From NCBI RefSeq assembly GCF_004827385.1, contig NZ_SRXN01000046.1, forward strand, positions 1-43,803: DNA of 43,803 nucleotides. The letters are read 5' to 3'. Positions 7,150 to 15,698 of the stretch are shown piece after piece. The DNA comes from Ensifer sp. MPMI2T. GTDB lineage: Bacteria > Pseudomonadota > Alphaproteobacteria > Rhizobiales > Rhizobiaceae. The notes under the pieces were generated by a model that worked only from the letters and a program-made list of their open reading frames with translations, searched no databases and had not been told where the DNA came from. The first letter of the stretch is position 1. Each line of letters begins with the position of its first letter. The translations under genes were made by a program, and so were the position numbers.

Positions 7150-9135
7150 TCACACGGCCCAGCACGAACAGCCGAGCGCGCCGAAGAAACCCTTCAGATC
7201 GGCGATCGGCAGGCGTGACGTCCAGGCCGCAGCATGGTCGTGACCATGCATGCCGCAACTGCTGGCGCAGCCGCAGGAGGCGATTGCCGTTCGCCGAAGC
7301 GAATGCCGGCCCGCGCCATCCGGCTCGCCCCAGGCGGCGTATCCGCCATAGGTCCTGACCGGCGACCAGTCCGGCATCGCCGGCGGCAGCGGATTTTCAT
7401 CGAGGTTGGCGAAATCGTTCGCCGCATAGACGATCCTGCCGCCGACCATCGTGAGGTCGGAGGTGAGATACGAGATCTCGTCCTCGGCGCAGGCGAAGTA
7501 GTCCTTGCTGGGAACGATCAGGTCGGCGAGTTGCCCCTTCTCGATACGCCCCTTCCTGCCTTCCTCATTGGAGAACCATTGCACCTTTTCTGTCCACATG
7601 CGGAGCGCCGTTTCGCGGTCGAGGCAGTTGGCGCGCGGATAGAGCTGCATGCCGCCGACGGTCTTCCCGGTCACCAGCCAGGAGAGCGAGACCCAGGGAT
7701 TATAGGACGCGACGCGCGTAGCATCGGTGCCTGCGGAGACGTTCACGCCCTTCTCGAGCATGCGAGCGATCGGCGGCGTCGCCTCGGCGACGCCGTGACC
7801 GTAGCGCTCGACGAAGTATTCGCCCTGATAGGCCATGCGGTGCTGCACGGCGATGCCGCCGCCGAGTGCTGCGATCCGGTCGATGGACTGGTCGGAGATC
7901 GTCTCCGCGTGGTCGAAGAACCAGTTGATGCCGGAGAGCGGGATGTCCTGGTTCACCTTCTCGAAGACGTCGAGGGCACGGCTGATGGTCTCGTCGTAGG
8001 TGGCGTGCAGGCGCCATGGCCAGCGGTTCTCGGCGAGGATCCGCACCACCTCCTCGAGCTCGCCCTCCATCTCAGGCGGCAAGTCGGGGCGCGGCTCGCG
8101 GAAGTCCTCGAAGTCCGCTGCCGAGAAGACCAGCATCTCGCCGGCACCATTGTGGCGGAAGAAATCGTCGCCCTGCTTGTATTTGACCGAGGAGGTCCAT
8201 TTGAGGAAGTCCTCCTTTTCCTCCTTCGGCTTCTGCGTGAAGAGATTGTAGGCGAGCCTGACGGTCATCTGCCCTTCATCGGCGAGCTTCTGGACGACGG
8301 CGTAGTCGTCCGGGTAGTTCTGGAAGCCACCGCCCGCATCGATGACGCTGGTGACGCCGAGGCGATTGAGCTCGCGCATGAAGTGGCGCGTCGAGTTGAC
8401 CTGGTACTCGAAGGGAAGCTTTGGACCCTTGGCAAGCGTCGAGTAGAGAATGCCCGCATTCGGCTTCGCGAGCAGGAGACCCGTCGGATTGCCGTTGGCA
8501 TCGCGAGTGATCTCGCCGCCCGGAGGGTTCGGGGTGTCCTTGGTAAAGCCGACAGCGCGAAGTGCGGCGGCGTTGAGCAGCGCCCGGTCGTAGAGATGTA
8601 GCAGGAACACGGGCGTATCGGGAGCGACCGCGTTGATCTCCTCGATCCCCGGCAGCCGCTTTTCGATGAACTGGTGCTCGGTGAAGCCGCCGACGACGCG
8701 CACCCACTGCGGCGGCGGCGTGACCGCGACATGTCGCTTCAGCATGTCCATCGCGTCGGCAAGCGAGCGCACGCCGTCCCAGCGCAGTTCCATATTGAAG
8801 TTCAGCCCGCCACGAACGACGTGGGTGTGGTTGTCATTGAGACCAGGCAGCACGCGCTTGCCTTTGAGGTCGACTACCTTGGTGTCGGGCGCGGCAAGAG
8901 CCATGATCTCCTGATCATGCCCAACCGCGAGGAACTTGCCGTCCTTGATGGCGACGGCGGTGGCGTTCGGATTCGTGCGATCGAGCGTTGTCAGCAAACC
9001 ATTGTGTAGGATCAGATCAGCGCCCATTGGCTTGTCTCCTGAGGTCGAAGCGGAATTGGCGGCGCGCGCCGGTGAGAACAGGTTTGGGAGCGCCAGCGCA
9101 GAAGCCGCCCCGAGAAAACCGCGGCGGGTCGGCAT
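7150..9135 (-). CDS. Tat-exported amidohydrolase (YtcJ/Amidohydro_3 type) with a Cys/His-rich C-terminal tail
   Basis: A 661-residue protein. The N-terminus MPTRRGFLGAASALALPNL carries a twin-arginine signal. The mature part begins with the composite beta-sandwich (ADLILHNGLLTTLDR) and a metal-binding H103-x-H105 (DNHTHVVRGG), followed by a long TIM-barrel domain with later His/Asp residues (RLHATYDETISRALD; FFDHAETISD; SAGTDATRVASYNP). This is the YtcJ-like amidohydrolase pattern; substrates in this group are mostly undefined. The last 60 or so residues are unusual, with CGCASSCGMHGHDH and a terminal CSCWAV. Its start codon overlaps the XapX-like stop by 1 nt (TAATG). It lies in the middle of the coupled operon, so substrate hydrolysis probably takes place in the periplasm. 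Confidence 0.92.
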   Translation of the reverse strand: MPTRRGFLGAASALALPNLFSPARAANSASTSGDKPMGADLILHNGLLTTLDRTNPNATAVAIKDGKFLAVGHDQEIMALAAPDTKVVDLKGKRVLPGLNDNHTHVVRGGLNFNMELRWDGVRSLADAMDMLKRHVAVTPPPQWVRVVGGFTEHQFIEKRLPGIEEINAVAPDTPVFLLHLYDRALLNAAALRAVGFTKDTPNPPGGEITRDANGNPTGLLLAKPNAGILYSTLAKGPKLPFEYQVNSTRHFMRELNRLGVTSVIDAGGGFQNYPDDYAVVQKLADEGQMTVRLAYNLFTQKPKEEKEDFLKWTSSVKYKQGDDFFRHNGAGEMLVFSAADFEDFREPRPDLPPEMEGELEEVVRILAENRWPWRLHATYDETISRALDVFEKVNQDIPLSGINWFFDHAETISDQSIDRIAALGGGIAVQHRMAYQGEYFVERYGHGVAEATPPIARMLEKGVNVSAGTDATRVASYNPWVSLSWLVTGKTVGGMQLYPRANCLDRETALRMWTEKVQWFSNEEGRKGRIEKGQLADLIVPSKDYFACAEDEISYLTSDLTMVGGRIVYAANDFANLDENPLPPAMPDWSPVRTYGGYAAWGEPDGAGRHSLRRTAIASCGCASSCGMHGHDHAAAWTSRLPIADLKGFFGALGCSCWAV

Positions 9136-9425
9136 TAGCTGATCTCCCGCTTTGGTGCCCGGTCGGGCACACCAGCCTGATCATGATCGGCCCCGGTCGG
9201 CAGTTCCCCAAAGACGTGCGGAATGCAGCGGCTGCTGAACCAGGAAACGGTGACCGGATTGCCTGACATCAGGCGCTTGACGAGAGGCACCGCCTGCTCG
9301 CCGACGAGGATCCCCAGGAGCCCCACCAGTGCGATCACCGGCGGCGCCGGCGAGCGAACGTTGAGCAGGCTGTAGATGACGCCGACGAGAAGGCCGGCTC
9401 CGAGCGAAAGGAGATACATCTTCAT
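9135..9425 (-). CDS. XapX-domain (DUF1427-like) small membrane protein
   Basis: A 96-residue protein. Residues 1-55 contain two hydrophobic helices (YLLSLGAGLLVGVIYSLL, and PPVIALVGLLGILVGEQAVPL), the signature of XapX/DUF1427 proteins, which are usually only about 55-90 residues. The C-terminal 40 residues are polar and end PKREIS. The ATG at 9425 is preceded by AAGGAATTGACG, giving a good ribosome site, and the stop overlaps the amidohydrolase start. In other genomes this family often sits beside amidohydrolase and isochorismatase-like genes, as here. The molecular role is unknown. Confidence 0.85.
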   Translation of the reverse strand: MKMYLLSLGAGLLVGVIYSLLNVRSPAPPVIALVGLLGILVGEQAVPLVKRLMSGNPVTVSWFSSRCIPHVFGELPTGADHDQAGVPDRAPKREIS

Positions 9426-9507
9426 CGTCAATTCCTTTGTTGCTTGCGGTCGCTGCTCCGACCGCAAGCGCGGCCGGAGCAATGCCGGACGGATCACCCG
9501 GCGGGTG

Positions 9508-10164
9508 TCAGTGTCCTTCGGACGCGCCGAACATCGTCTTGGCATAGATGATGCCGAGGCCGTAGGCGCCGCCGAACTTCTTGGCGATGCCGGTGGTCAT
9601 GTCGTAGGTCTCCGTGCGCGCCCAGTCGCGCTGCAGCTCGAGCATGTACTGGAGCGACGTCATCGGCCGGACGCCGGCCTGTACCATGCGGTCCATGGCG
9701 CGCTCGTGCGCCTCGTCCGAGACGTCGCCACAGGCATCGGCGATCACATAGATCTCGAAGCCCTGATCGAGCGCCGACAGGGTCGGACCGACGATGCAGA
9801 CCGAGGTCCACAGGCCACAGAACACGAGCCGCTTCTTACCGATGCGGTTGACCTCTTCGATCACGGCCGCGTCTTCCCAGGTGTTCATGGAGGTGCGGTC
9901 GAGAAGCGGCTGTCCGGGGAAGGCATCGGTGATCTCGGCGAACATGGGGCCGGAGAAGCTCTTTTCCGCGACCGTCGTCAGGATCGTCGGCACCTTGAAA
10001 CCGGCGGCCGCGTTGGCGACCAGCGCCGCGTTGTTGCGCAGTTGCACAGCGTCGATCGACTTTGTCGCAAACGACATTTGCGATTGGAAGTCGATCATGA
10101 TCAGCGCATGGTCCTTGGGCGAAACGAGAAGGTTGCCCGGCGTCGGTGTTGCGTTCAGCGTCAT
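9508..10164 (-). CDS. Isochorismatase-family cysteine hydrolase (YcaC-like)
   Basis: A 218-residue protein of the YcaC-like branch. The catalytic cysteine is C123 in FCGLWTSVCIVGPTLSAL and the general acid/base aspartate is D25 in LIMIDFQSQM. The C-terminal LELQRDWARTETY matches YcaC-type proteins. Members hydrolyse amide-like bonds, but YcaC itself has no settled substrate. The start at 10164 is chosen for GAGG 8 nt upstream; an in-frame ATG at 10212 would add 16 residues without such a site. This is the first gene of the operon that continues with XapX (82 bp downstream), the amidohydrolase, DoxX and MFS genes. The AraC gene ending at 10405 lies upstream on the same strand and is a candidate activator. 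Confidence 0.92.
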   Translation of the reverse strand: MTLNATPTPGNLLVSPKDHALIMIDFQSQMSFATKSIDAVQLRNNAALVANAAAGFKVPTILTTVAEKSFSGPMFAEITDAFPGQPLLDRTSMNTWEDAAVIEEVNRIGKKRLVFCGLWTSVCIVGPTLSALDQGFEIYVIADACGDVSDEAHERAMDRMVQAGVRPMTSLQYMLELQRDWARTETYDMTTGIAKKFGGAYGLGIIYAKTMFGASEGH

Positions 10165-10404
10165 GGTACTGGCCTCTTTCTGTTGGTTGCCGATGTTTGC
10201 GACTATGCCCATGACGGGGGCGCGATTCTTGTAGCCAACGACGGACTTTTGTATTTTTTAATCGCCGCCAAGTTTGAGGCCGATGCGAGATGAAGGGCCG
10301 AAATTGAGCCACCAAGACACGCTTCAACCGCACGGCGGCAAGGGGCTCTTGGTCCTTCCCTGAGGCTCTCGTTGTTCGATCTGCTGTTTGTCGTCGGGCC
10401 TTGT

Positions 10405-11310
10405 TCAGGACTGCCTGCTTCGTCTCCAGGCGCCGGGGGTGGTGCCCATCGCCTGTACGAATGCACGTGTGAAGTGGCTTTGGTCGGAAAAGCCGCAGAG
10501 GCTGGCTATCTCGCTCAACTGGGCTTGTGAGAACTGCAGCAAATCAACGGCCTTTTCGATGCGCTGTTGCTGCAGCCATCGATGCGGCGTCTTCCCCATG
10601 GTTTCGCGGAAGGCACGAAGAAAGGTTGCCTGCGAGAGATTGCAGGCCGAAGCGAGCTGTTCGACGCTCAGTTCGCCATTCAACTGGCTCTGGACGAGGT
10701 CCCTGATCCTAGCCTGGCAACGTGCGGAAAGCCGGCGTCCGCTGGCGGCTGCGCCGCCGCGGCCGTTGCCGTACTGCTGAACAACATGAACTCCGATTGC
10801 GATCGAGAGCTGGTCAACAAACAAGGCGCTCCTGTCCGCGCTCCCATGAACTGTTGCAAACAGGGCACCCAGCATGCCACCGAGCACGGGATCTGGGTGC
10901 GCGGCAATCGGTCGCAATTGGCCGACGCCTTTCAAATCCGCCGCGTCGGCGATCCGCTCGAGTGCGTGGTGGTTGATTTCGAGCAGCATGAAATCGAAGG
11001 AACCGCTGAGATCAGCGCGATAGTCATCGGCGAAATTCCGTAGATAGACGGCGTTTTGCTCGAAATCATGGACAGTCGAATGATGCTCTCGGAAGATCCG
11101 GCGCCTGTGTCCGCCTGCTGCGGAAAGACCAAGCAGATATCCGCGCCCGGTCGCTGGTGTCGTGACCCTGTCTTGCGGCGCCGACGCAGACCTCTTGCGA
11201 TAGAAAGTCACGTCGCGGCCCTCGATCGTTCGGTCGTCGTCGAGCTTGTCCATGGAGCAACCGAGACTGTCATGTCTTTTGGTGGCTGCAATGGAAGCGA
11301 CGCCCGTCAT
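10405..11310 (-). CDS. AraC-family transcriptional regulator (first of three in tandem)
   Basis: The C-terminal 100 residues form a canonical AraC double HTH: ELSVEQLASACNLSQATFLRAF, then QLSEIASLCGFSDQSHFTRAF with the family signature and the PGAWRR end. The N-terminal domain of about 200 residues has no recognised ligand fold. The start is uncertain. An open frame extends to a GTG at 11463; the ATG at 11310 gives 301 residues, matching the two neighbouring AraC proteins (302 each), and has GGGA 8 nt upstream. An ATG at 11253 is also possible. It lies directly upstream of the isochorismatase operon on the same strand (240 bp gap), the best candidate for its target. Confidence 0.85.
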   Translation of the reverse strand: MTGVASIAATKRHDSLGCSMDKLDDDRTIEGRDVTFYRKRSASAPQDRVTTPATGRGYLLGLSAAGGHRRRIFREHHSTVHDFEQNAVYLRNFADDYRADLSGSFDFMLLEINHHALERIADAADLKGVGQLRPIAAHPDPVLGGMLGALFATVHGSADRSALFVDQLSIAIGVHVVQQYGNGRGGAAASGRRLSARCQARIRDLVQSQLNGELSVEQLASACNLSQATFLRAFRETMGKTPHRWLQQQRIEKAVDLLQFSQAQLSEIASLCGFSDQSHFTRAFVQAMGTTPGAWRRSRQS

Positions 11311-11495
11311 GCCTTGGATCCCGTACTTGAGCTTACCTGTAGCGAAAACCTCTCGGCCACGATCATCGGCATAGGACCGAGGCCCTGTGCGGAGGTGCGC
11401 GGAGTCGCCCTGAATCGCCGCATCATCGCCGCGACTGGAATAACGTTCTTGTACGAAACTCACCCGTTTTGAACGATCTGAGCCGCTGGAGGCGA

Positions 11496-12404
11496 TCAGA
11501 CCCCGAGCGCATCCAAGGCCACGCCGAACGGCCTATTCTTTCGTCTGAACCGTGCCGGTGTGTCTCCAGTCAGACTTGTGAAGACTCTGGTCATGTGACT
11601 CTGATCCGCGAAGCCGCAATTGATCGCGACCTCCGCAATCGACAGGTCCTGCAACAGCAGTTCCTTGACCCGCGCGACGCGGTACTCGCTGAGCCATCTT
11701 GAAGGGGTGCGCCCAAAGCTCTCTTTGAAAGCCTTGTTAAAATAGCTGCGCGACAATTCGCAGCGAGAAGCCAGATCTCCGATCGAGAACGGCTTGTTGA
11801 AATGAGCAGCCAAAAATTCCGTTGCGAGTCTTTCCTGCCAGGGCGCCAAGGTCCCTTTCTTGTCCACCGGGAAGTGCAGCCCGCCATAGGTTTGACTGAG
11901 GTGCGCCAGCATCGCGAGATTGATCTGCTCCAGGAACAGAGGATTGGCCTTGTCGGGATCGTCGAGCGATGGCAGCAATGCCTGGGCAAGGCCATGCATG
12001 ACTGGATCTATGCGACCCTGGACACAAGTGAGTGCCACGTATTCGTTACGGCCCACCTCTTCCGCAAAGGCACGCATGCGGGAAAACGGAATATTGAAGC
12101 GGATATTGTCGAACGGCGAGAGATGATGGCACTGCCACTGGTCACGTAGGTCGGTGATTGCCAGGGACGCCTTTGCGTGTCCGCCCTCGTAAACCAATCG
12201 GCCACCTCGCCATAGCCGATGGGCATCGAAGTCCCGAAGCTGAACAATAACGCCAAATGCGTCTGTGCAGGGGATGGCCGGTGCGACGTCCAGATCGAAC
12301 CGATCGGAATAGGTCCTCGTAACCCTTATATCGCCGGCAGCAATTGACTTGATGATCGTGCCCCGGCCATAACTTGCGACGTTCGATCCTTCGTGCAGGG
12401 CCAT
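11496..12404 (-). CDS. AraC-family transcriptional regulator (second of three)
   Basis: A 302-residue protein. The C-terminal double HTH (about 200-295) includes FSIGDLASRCELSRSYFNKAF and LSIAEVAINCGFADQSHMTRVF, ending DTPARFRRK. The N-terminal about 180 residues are a divergent sensor domain (FGVIVQLRDFDAHRLWRGGRL), related in outline to AraC proteins whose N-terminal halves respond to unknown small molecules. GGAG lies about 9 nt before the ATG at 12404. It is separated from the first AraC gene by about 185 bp and from the third by 147 bp, so each probably has its own promoter. Its target is unknown. Confidence 0.92.
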   Translation of the reverse strand: MALHEGSNVASYGRGTIIKSIAAGDIRVTRTYSDRFDLDVAPAIPCTDAFGVIVQLRDFDAHRLWRGGRLVYEGGHAKASLAITDLRDQWQCHHLSPFDNIRFNIPFSRMRAFAEEVGRNEYVALTCVQGRIDPVMHGLAQALLPSLDDPDKANPLFLEQINLAMLAHLSQTYGGLHFPVDKKGTLAPWQERLATEFLAAHFNKPFSIGDLASRCELSRSYFNKAFKESFGRTPSRWLSEYRVARVKELLLQDLSIAEVAINCGFADQSHMTRVFTSLTGDTPARFRRKNRPFGVALDALGV

Positions 12405-12551
12405 CGGCGTGGTCTCCCGATTTCTGGCTAGGCGCGATACCCGTTCAACGCTGTTTCGGATTGCTACAATAGTCCAGGGTTCGACTGCGTTGTTTAGTCC
12501 AAAGTTCGAATGCGGATCGACCCTTATTCGGACACGAAACCAAAACCGCTG

Positions 12552-13460
12552 TCAATGCAGCCAACGGGCCCGCCAGGCTGACGGGGTGCTGCCCGTCATG
12601 CGACGGAAACCTTTGGTGAAATGGTCCTCGTCCTTGAAGCCGCAGCGGGTGGCGATCTCCGCGAGTGTCAAAGAACGCTCGCGGAGGTACCGCTTGGCAC
12701 GTGCTGTTCGATAGCAAAGTAGCCACTGTTGCGGCGTTTGGCCCGTTACTCCTTTGAAGCCGTCGATAAAGCGACGGATGGAAATACCAGCGGCCGATGC
12801 TACTGCCGCCATTGGGAACTGATCGGCAAAATGGTCGATCATGAAGTCCTTCGCTGCCTTTTCCTGCCAAACAGTGAGTTGCGTTGAACTCGACCCCCCC
12901 TGACGGGGATGATCGCCATAGGTGCGAAGCAAGTGGGCACAGATGGCGATAGCAATGTGCTGCAAGACCGGAGCGTGGGAGTTCTCTTGCCCATCGAACA
13001 GCGGCAGAAGAGCCGCTCCGAGATTTCGCATGACATCATCGTCCTCACCCCGTCGGCATCGGAGCCTGGTTGCTTTCGGAGCAGTCGAGAACTCGGCAAT
13101 TTCCCGAAAGAGTTCTCGCGGTAGCTGGAAGGCGAGGGAATCGAGATCGCTGAACAGCCGGATGCAGGCGCCATGGGCAAGATCGACGAGGCAAATGGAA
13201 CCTTGCCGGAAGCGGCGAGTCTCGCTCTCGGTGCCGTCGGGAGCAACGTCGCAATGATGCGCATCCTTGAGGTACAACATCAGAAAGTAAGATTCGTCGG
13301 GCGGCAAGGACACCAGGCGGTGGCCATCCCCGTTGAGCCGCAATTGCAGGCGCGTCACGGAAAATCCGGCGTCCCGAACCGGCCGAGCCGGCAGACATCG
13401 AGCATACGGCAGGCCAAAATGAGCGCCGACGCCCTCTTCCGTTCCTGTCCTATGGTTCAT
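12552..13460 (-). CDS. AraC-family transcriptional regulator (third of three)
   Basis: A 302-residue protein. The C-terminal double HTH contains FPMAAVASAAGISIRRFIDGF and LTLAEIATRCGFKDEDHFTKGF, ending STPSAWRARW. The N-terminal half (SYFLMLYLKDAHHC, ACIRLFSDLDSLAFQLPRELF) is of the AraC-binding-domain-like kind also seen near the FeaR/NphR group. The start is the ATG at 13460, with GGGGAGG 5 nt upstream; a GTG at 13466 overlaps that site and is unlikely. It is divergent from the DUF6130-like gene, 701 bp away. Three non-identical AraC genes in a row suggest separate inputs to the neighbouring hydrolase/exporter genes; this is inference. Confidence 0.92.
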   Translation of the reverse strand: MNHRTGTEEGVGAHFGLPYARCLPARPVRDAGFSVTRLQLRLNGDGHRLVSLPPDESYFLMLYLKDAHHCDVAPDGTESETRRFRQGSICLVDLAHGACIRLFSDLDSLAFQLPRELFREIAEFSTAPKATRLRCRRGEDDDVMRNLGAALLPLFDGQENSHAPVLQHIAIAICAHLLRTYGDHPRQGGSSSTQLTVWQEKAAKDFMIDHFADQFPMAAVASAAGISIRRFIDGFKGVTGQTPQQWLLCYRTARAKRYLRERSLTLAEIATRCGFKDEDHFTKGFRRMTGSTPSAWRARWLH

Positions 13461-14005
13461 CCGCACCTCCCCAGATACTGCTCTGTTCCTGCAAGAGCCC
13501 GCGGCGCGACGCCGATGTTCCCGACCTGACGCCTCTCGACAGCAGAAGGGCTCGATATAGGCCCTTTATGTCCGTTGCAAAGGAAGGATGCCTGCGGGCG
13601 CCGTCAAATTCTTGTAACATTTGCTCGCCTTTTGCCGGAAAGGACACCTTTGACCCGAAAACAGGACTGGATTTCGTTGGCGCTAGACTTCCGCTCACCA
13701 CCCAACTGTGCCGCTGACGGCGACACCTGGAAGGACCGGCTTGGGCTCAATCGAGCCGCCCGTCGTTATCGTCCCGATCGGCGATTGTGCGGAGATAGCG
13801 GTCACTGTCGACGTGTTCCTCGTCGCGAAAAAACCTCATGGTTCTGTCGCCGCGCAATTTCGCTTTCAAACTCGGCAATCTTCCGATCCTTCTCAGTCGA
13901 AATGGTCTGGACGGCAACGCCCTCGAATAAGTGTCATTCCGAAGACAATCGAGACGCGATCTTACTGCCTCCACCTTCGCTCCTTTAAACACGGCTAAAA
14001 TTCGC
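13461..14005. other. Long intergenic stretch with degenerate repeated segments
   Basis: No convincing gene. Short frames on both strands (for example 13747-14019 minus) lack ribosome sites and family motifs. Two segments recur elsewhere in the window. The stretch 13741-13813 resembles 19474-19547 (17 identical bases at the start). The stretch 13945-14005 resembles the sequence upstream of the amidase promoter. The region therefore looks like partly decayed duplicated DNA. Confidence 0.5.
13741..13813 (+). repeat. Divergent direct repeat, copy 1
   Basis: It begins with the 17-mer TTGGGCTCAATCGAGCC (13741-13757), which is repeated exactly at 19474-19490. Similarity continues more weakly (shared TCGTCCC), and a TCGACG lies 51 bp on in copy 1 against 52 bp in copy 2. 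The 17-mer includes a GGCTC-N4-GAGCC palindrome, so part of the match could be a common hairpin rather than a true duplication. Confidence 0.4.
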
Positions 14006-14047
14006 ATTGCATTACGCATGTAATATGATATTATGATCGTAATTTAA
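14006..14047 (+). promoter_or_regulatory. Promoter with embedded operator, copy A (DUF6130-like gene)
   Basis: A 42-bp block that matches 15699-15740 at 36 of 42 positions. It contains TTGCAT (14007-14012), 16 bp, and TATTAT (14029-14034), usable as -35 and -10. An imperfect 7-5-7 palindrome (ATTGCAT / ATGTAAT) fills the spacer, and a second ATTAT-N4-GTAAT dyad follows. Such placement is typical of a repressor operator. The TetR-family protein at 17407 is the nearest candidate ligand-responsive repressor. Confidence 0.6.
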
Positions 14048-14161
14048 AAGATCCGAGCCATCGGGCAATGAATCAGAGTCTCCTCACTCCGGACGCTCGT
14101 TTGCGTCCGGGTAAGAACTGCCCTCAGGCAAATTGCCTTCTGAACCAAAGGAACGAATGCC

Positions 14162-14626
14162 ATGAACGTGCTCATCAAGACCCTCGCTGTGGCCACGGCC
14201 ACCACATTGCTTGCCACTGGCGCTTTCGCCCAAAGCGCGCGGGAGATCCGCGGCCCTTCTCCCTACATCGCCACCGAGAACGAGCCCCCGCCAAAGTTGA
14301 TCGTCGACCCCCCGGTTGCCGAGGCAATCGAGCAGGGTATCTATTGGGCTCAGTACCGGGTGGAGAACCTGCGCATCGTGCCGGTGTTCGGACCCGGCGC
14401 CGTCGACGTGTCTCCACGCATCGGGCATCTCCACGTTATCGTCGATGACCTGCCGTGGTGGTGGGCGGACGCGAGCGACAACAACACGGTCGATATAGCC
14501 AATTTCCCGCCCGGCCCGCACAAGGTGAATATCCGGTTGGTCGACGCCAATCACAACGTGATCCCCGGGCAGGAGGTGACGCATACGTTCACTGTCCCTG
14601 ACACGGCGACTCCTCACACGCACTGA
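14162..14626 (+). CDS. DUF6130-like secreted protein
   Basis: A 154-residue protein with a Sec signal peptide (MNVLIKTLAVATATTLLATGAFA, cleavage near AFA-QS). The mature part has GHLHVIVDDLPWWWADASDN and FPPGPHKVNIRLVDANHNV, a pattern I associate with the DUF6130 family, probably a beta-sandwich periplasmic protein; the HLH and PGPHKV motifs are its most distinctive points. AGGA lies 9 nt before the ATG. Copy A of the shared promoter/operator lies 115 bp upstream, and a strong hairpin follows the gene. The function is unknown. Co-regulation with the amidase is inferred from the shared promoter. Confidence 0.85.
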   Translation: MNVLIKTLAVATATTLLATGAFAQSAREIRGPSPYIATENEPPPKLIVDPPVAEAIEQGIYWAQYRVENLRIVPVFGPGAVDVSPRIGHLHVIVDDLPWWWADASDNNTVDIANFPPGPHKVNIRLVDANHNVIPGQEVTHTFTVPDTATPHTH

Positions 14627-14682
14627 GCCTGACTCGGCTCCGCACAGGAGCAGAACGGCCCGTCTGGCGCCAATCTGGACTA

Positions 14683-14715
14683 CGCACGCCGAGCCGTCGG
14701 ATGGCTCGGCGTGCG
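14683..14715 (+). terminator. Strong hairpin after the DUF6130-like gene
   Basis: A perfect 13-bp GC-rich stem (CGCACGCCGAGCC / GGCTCGGCGTGCG) with a 7-nt loop lies 57 bp past the stop codon. There is no T tract after it, but its stability and position suggest transcription termination or 3'-end protection. Confidence 0.55.
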
Positions 14716-14834
14716 GGATCGAGAGATCGCCGGGCAGCCCGACAGAAACAAATGTTCCCGTACTGACAGTTGCAGATGAAGAGGGGGCCATCACCACCGC
14801 TCTACGCTGGGAACACAAGAAATAGGAACAACAG

Positions 14835-15326
14835 ATGCCAAAACAGATTCATGATGGCGCCCCGCGCCTCGCTGATGACAACCGCCCCGAAACTCGGGCG
14901 GATCGAGTTGAAATGAAAGACCAGTTGCAAATGAATCGACGCAGCCTAGTGACAACGTTCGGAATGATTGCGGCGGCTGGCGCAATCTCTGCCCCGATGG
15001 CATCTCACGCCGCTCAGGCAGTAGCGCTCCCCGAAGGAGCCGTTACCGTCGTGGCATCGCTGCGGGCACGAGACGGCAAAGAGGCTGAACTCGTCCGCGC
15101 GACGAGTACTCTAGTCCCAAAGGTGCGGCAGGAAGCCGGAAATCTCCTCTGCCAATTCCACCAGGGTTTGGAAGAGCCCGGCCTTTTTGTGTTCTATGAA
15201 ATCTTCGAGAGTACCGCAGCGCTTGAAGCTCATAAACAAACCCTGCACGTGAACGAGTGGTCAACGACGGTTGCATCATTGACAGAGGGACCTGTCGAGC
15301 TGAAGCTCCTGCGAGCCTTGGCCTAG
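14835..15326 (+). CDS. Secreted quinol-monooxygenase-like (ABM domain) protein
   Basis: A 163-residue product. Residues about 64-160 form an ABM (YgiN-like) ferredoxin fold: VTVVASLRARDGKEAELVRA, LLCQFHQGLEEPGLFVFYEIFES, ALEAHKQTLHVNEW. Family members act on quinols or polyketide-like substrates without a cofactor. Residues 39-68 carry a Tat-like signal (MNRRSLVTTFGMIAAAG, then an Ala-rich region), so the domain is probably exported. AGGA stands 8-9 nt before the ATG at 14835, which gives a 38-residue leader before MNRRS; starts at 14919 (MKDQ) or 14949... (MNRRS region) have no such site. The leader makes the n-region unusually long. Confidence 0.82.
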   Translation: MPKQIHDGAPRLADDNRPETRADRVEMKDQLQMNRRSLVTTFGMIAAAGAISAPMASHAAQAVALPEGAVTVVASLRARDGKEAELVRATSTLVPKVRQEAGNLLCQFHQGLEEPGLFVFYEIFESTAALEAHKQTLHVNEWSTTVASLTEGPVELKLLRALA

Positions 15327-15698
15327 ATCGGGCTCTGTTTTGTTGGGAAGCTCAGTAGCGGACTGCTGTTAGCCGGACGACACACTCGATCCTTCGCAGG
15401 ATCTATATTGGCGGCCTGCCTCAGCAGTGCCTCCGTAGCCGGCCGCCACAGGGAGTTGCCTTTTAGATGTAGCTGCTGTGCGGGCCAACGGTTGTTGGCC
15501 CGCCTCTCATGCGGTCTATTCTGGCGGAGGCCGGACAACCATCCTCCGCGCAGAAGTGCACTCAGCGTCGAATAAACTCATAGTGGTCGTTAGCGCCCGG
15601 GCGGGGCGTACGGCCAGTCGCCAACTGTGCCTTCCGAGGACAACTATGGCGCGATTTGGCAGCGCATCCTCAACTCCTCTCACGACACGAAGTTTTCT
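15327..15698. other. Intergenic stretch upstream of the amidase promoter
   Basis: No supported gene. It holds the hairpin at 15480-15503. Its last 80 bp (about 15620-15698) are a diverged copy of the sequence upstream of copy A (shared TTCCGA-x-GACAA and GCGAT-x-T patterns). Confidence 0.55.
15480..15503 (+). terminator. Terminator-like hairpin after the ABM gene
   Basis: A perfect 10-bp stem (GCGGGCCAAC / GTTGGCCCGC) with a GGTT loop, followed by CTCTC. It lies about 150 bp past the ABM stop codon and separates it from the amidase promoter. Confidence 0.55.

Noticed and set aside
13747..14019. A 90-codon minus-strand frame in the long intergenic stretch
   Set aside because: No ribosome site, and it runs across the promoter-like block A; other frames in the same stretch look equally coding-like, which suggests relic DNA.
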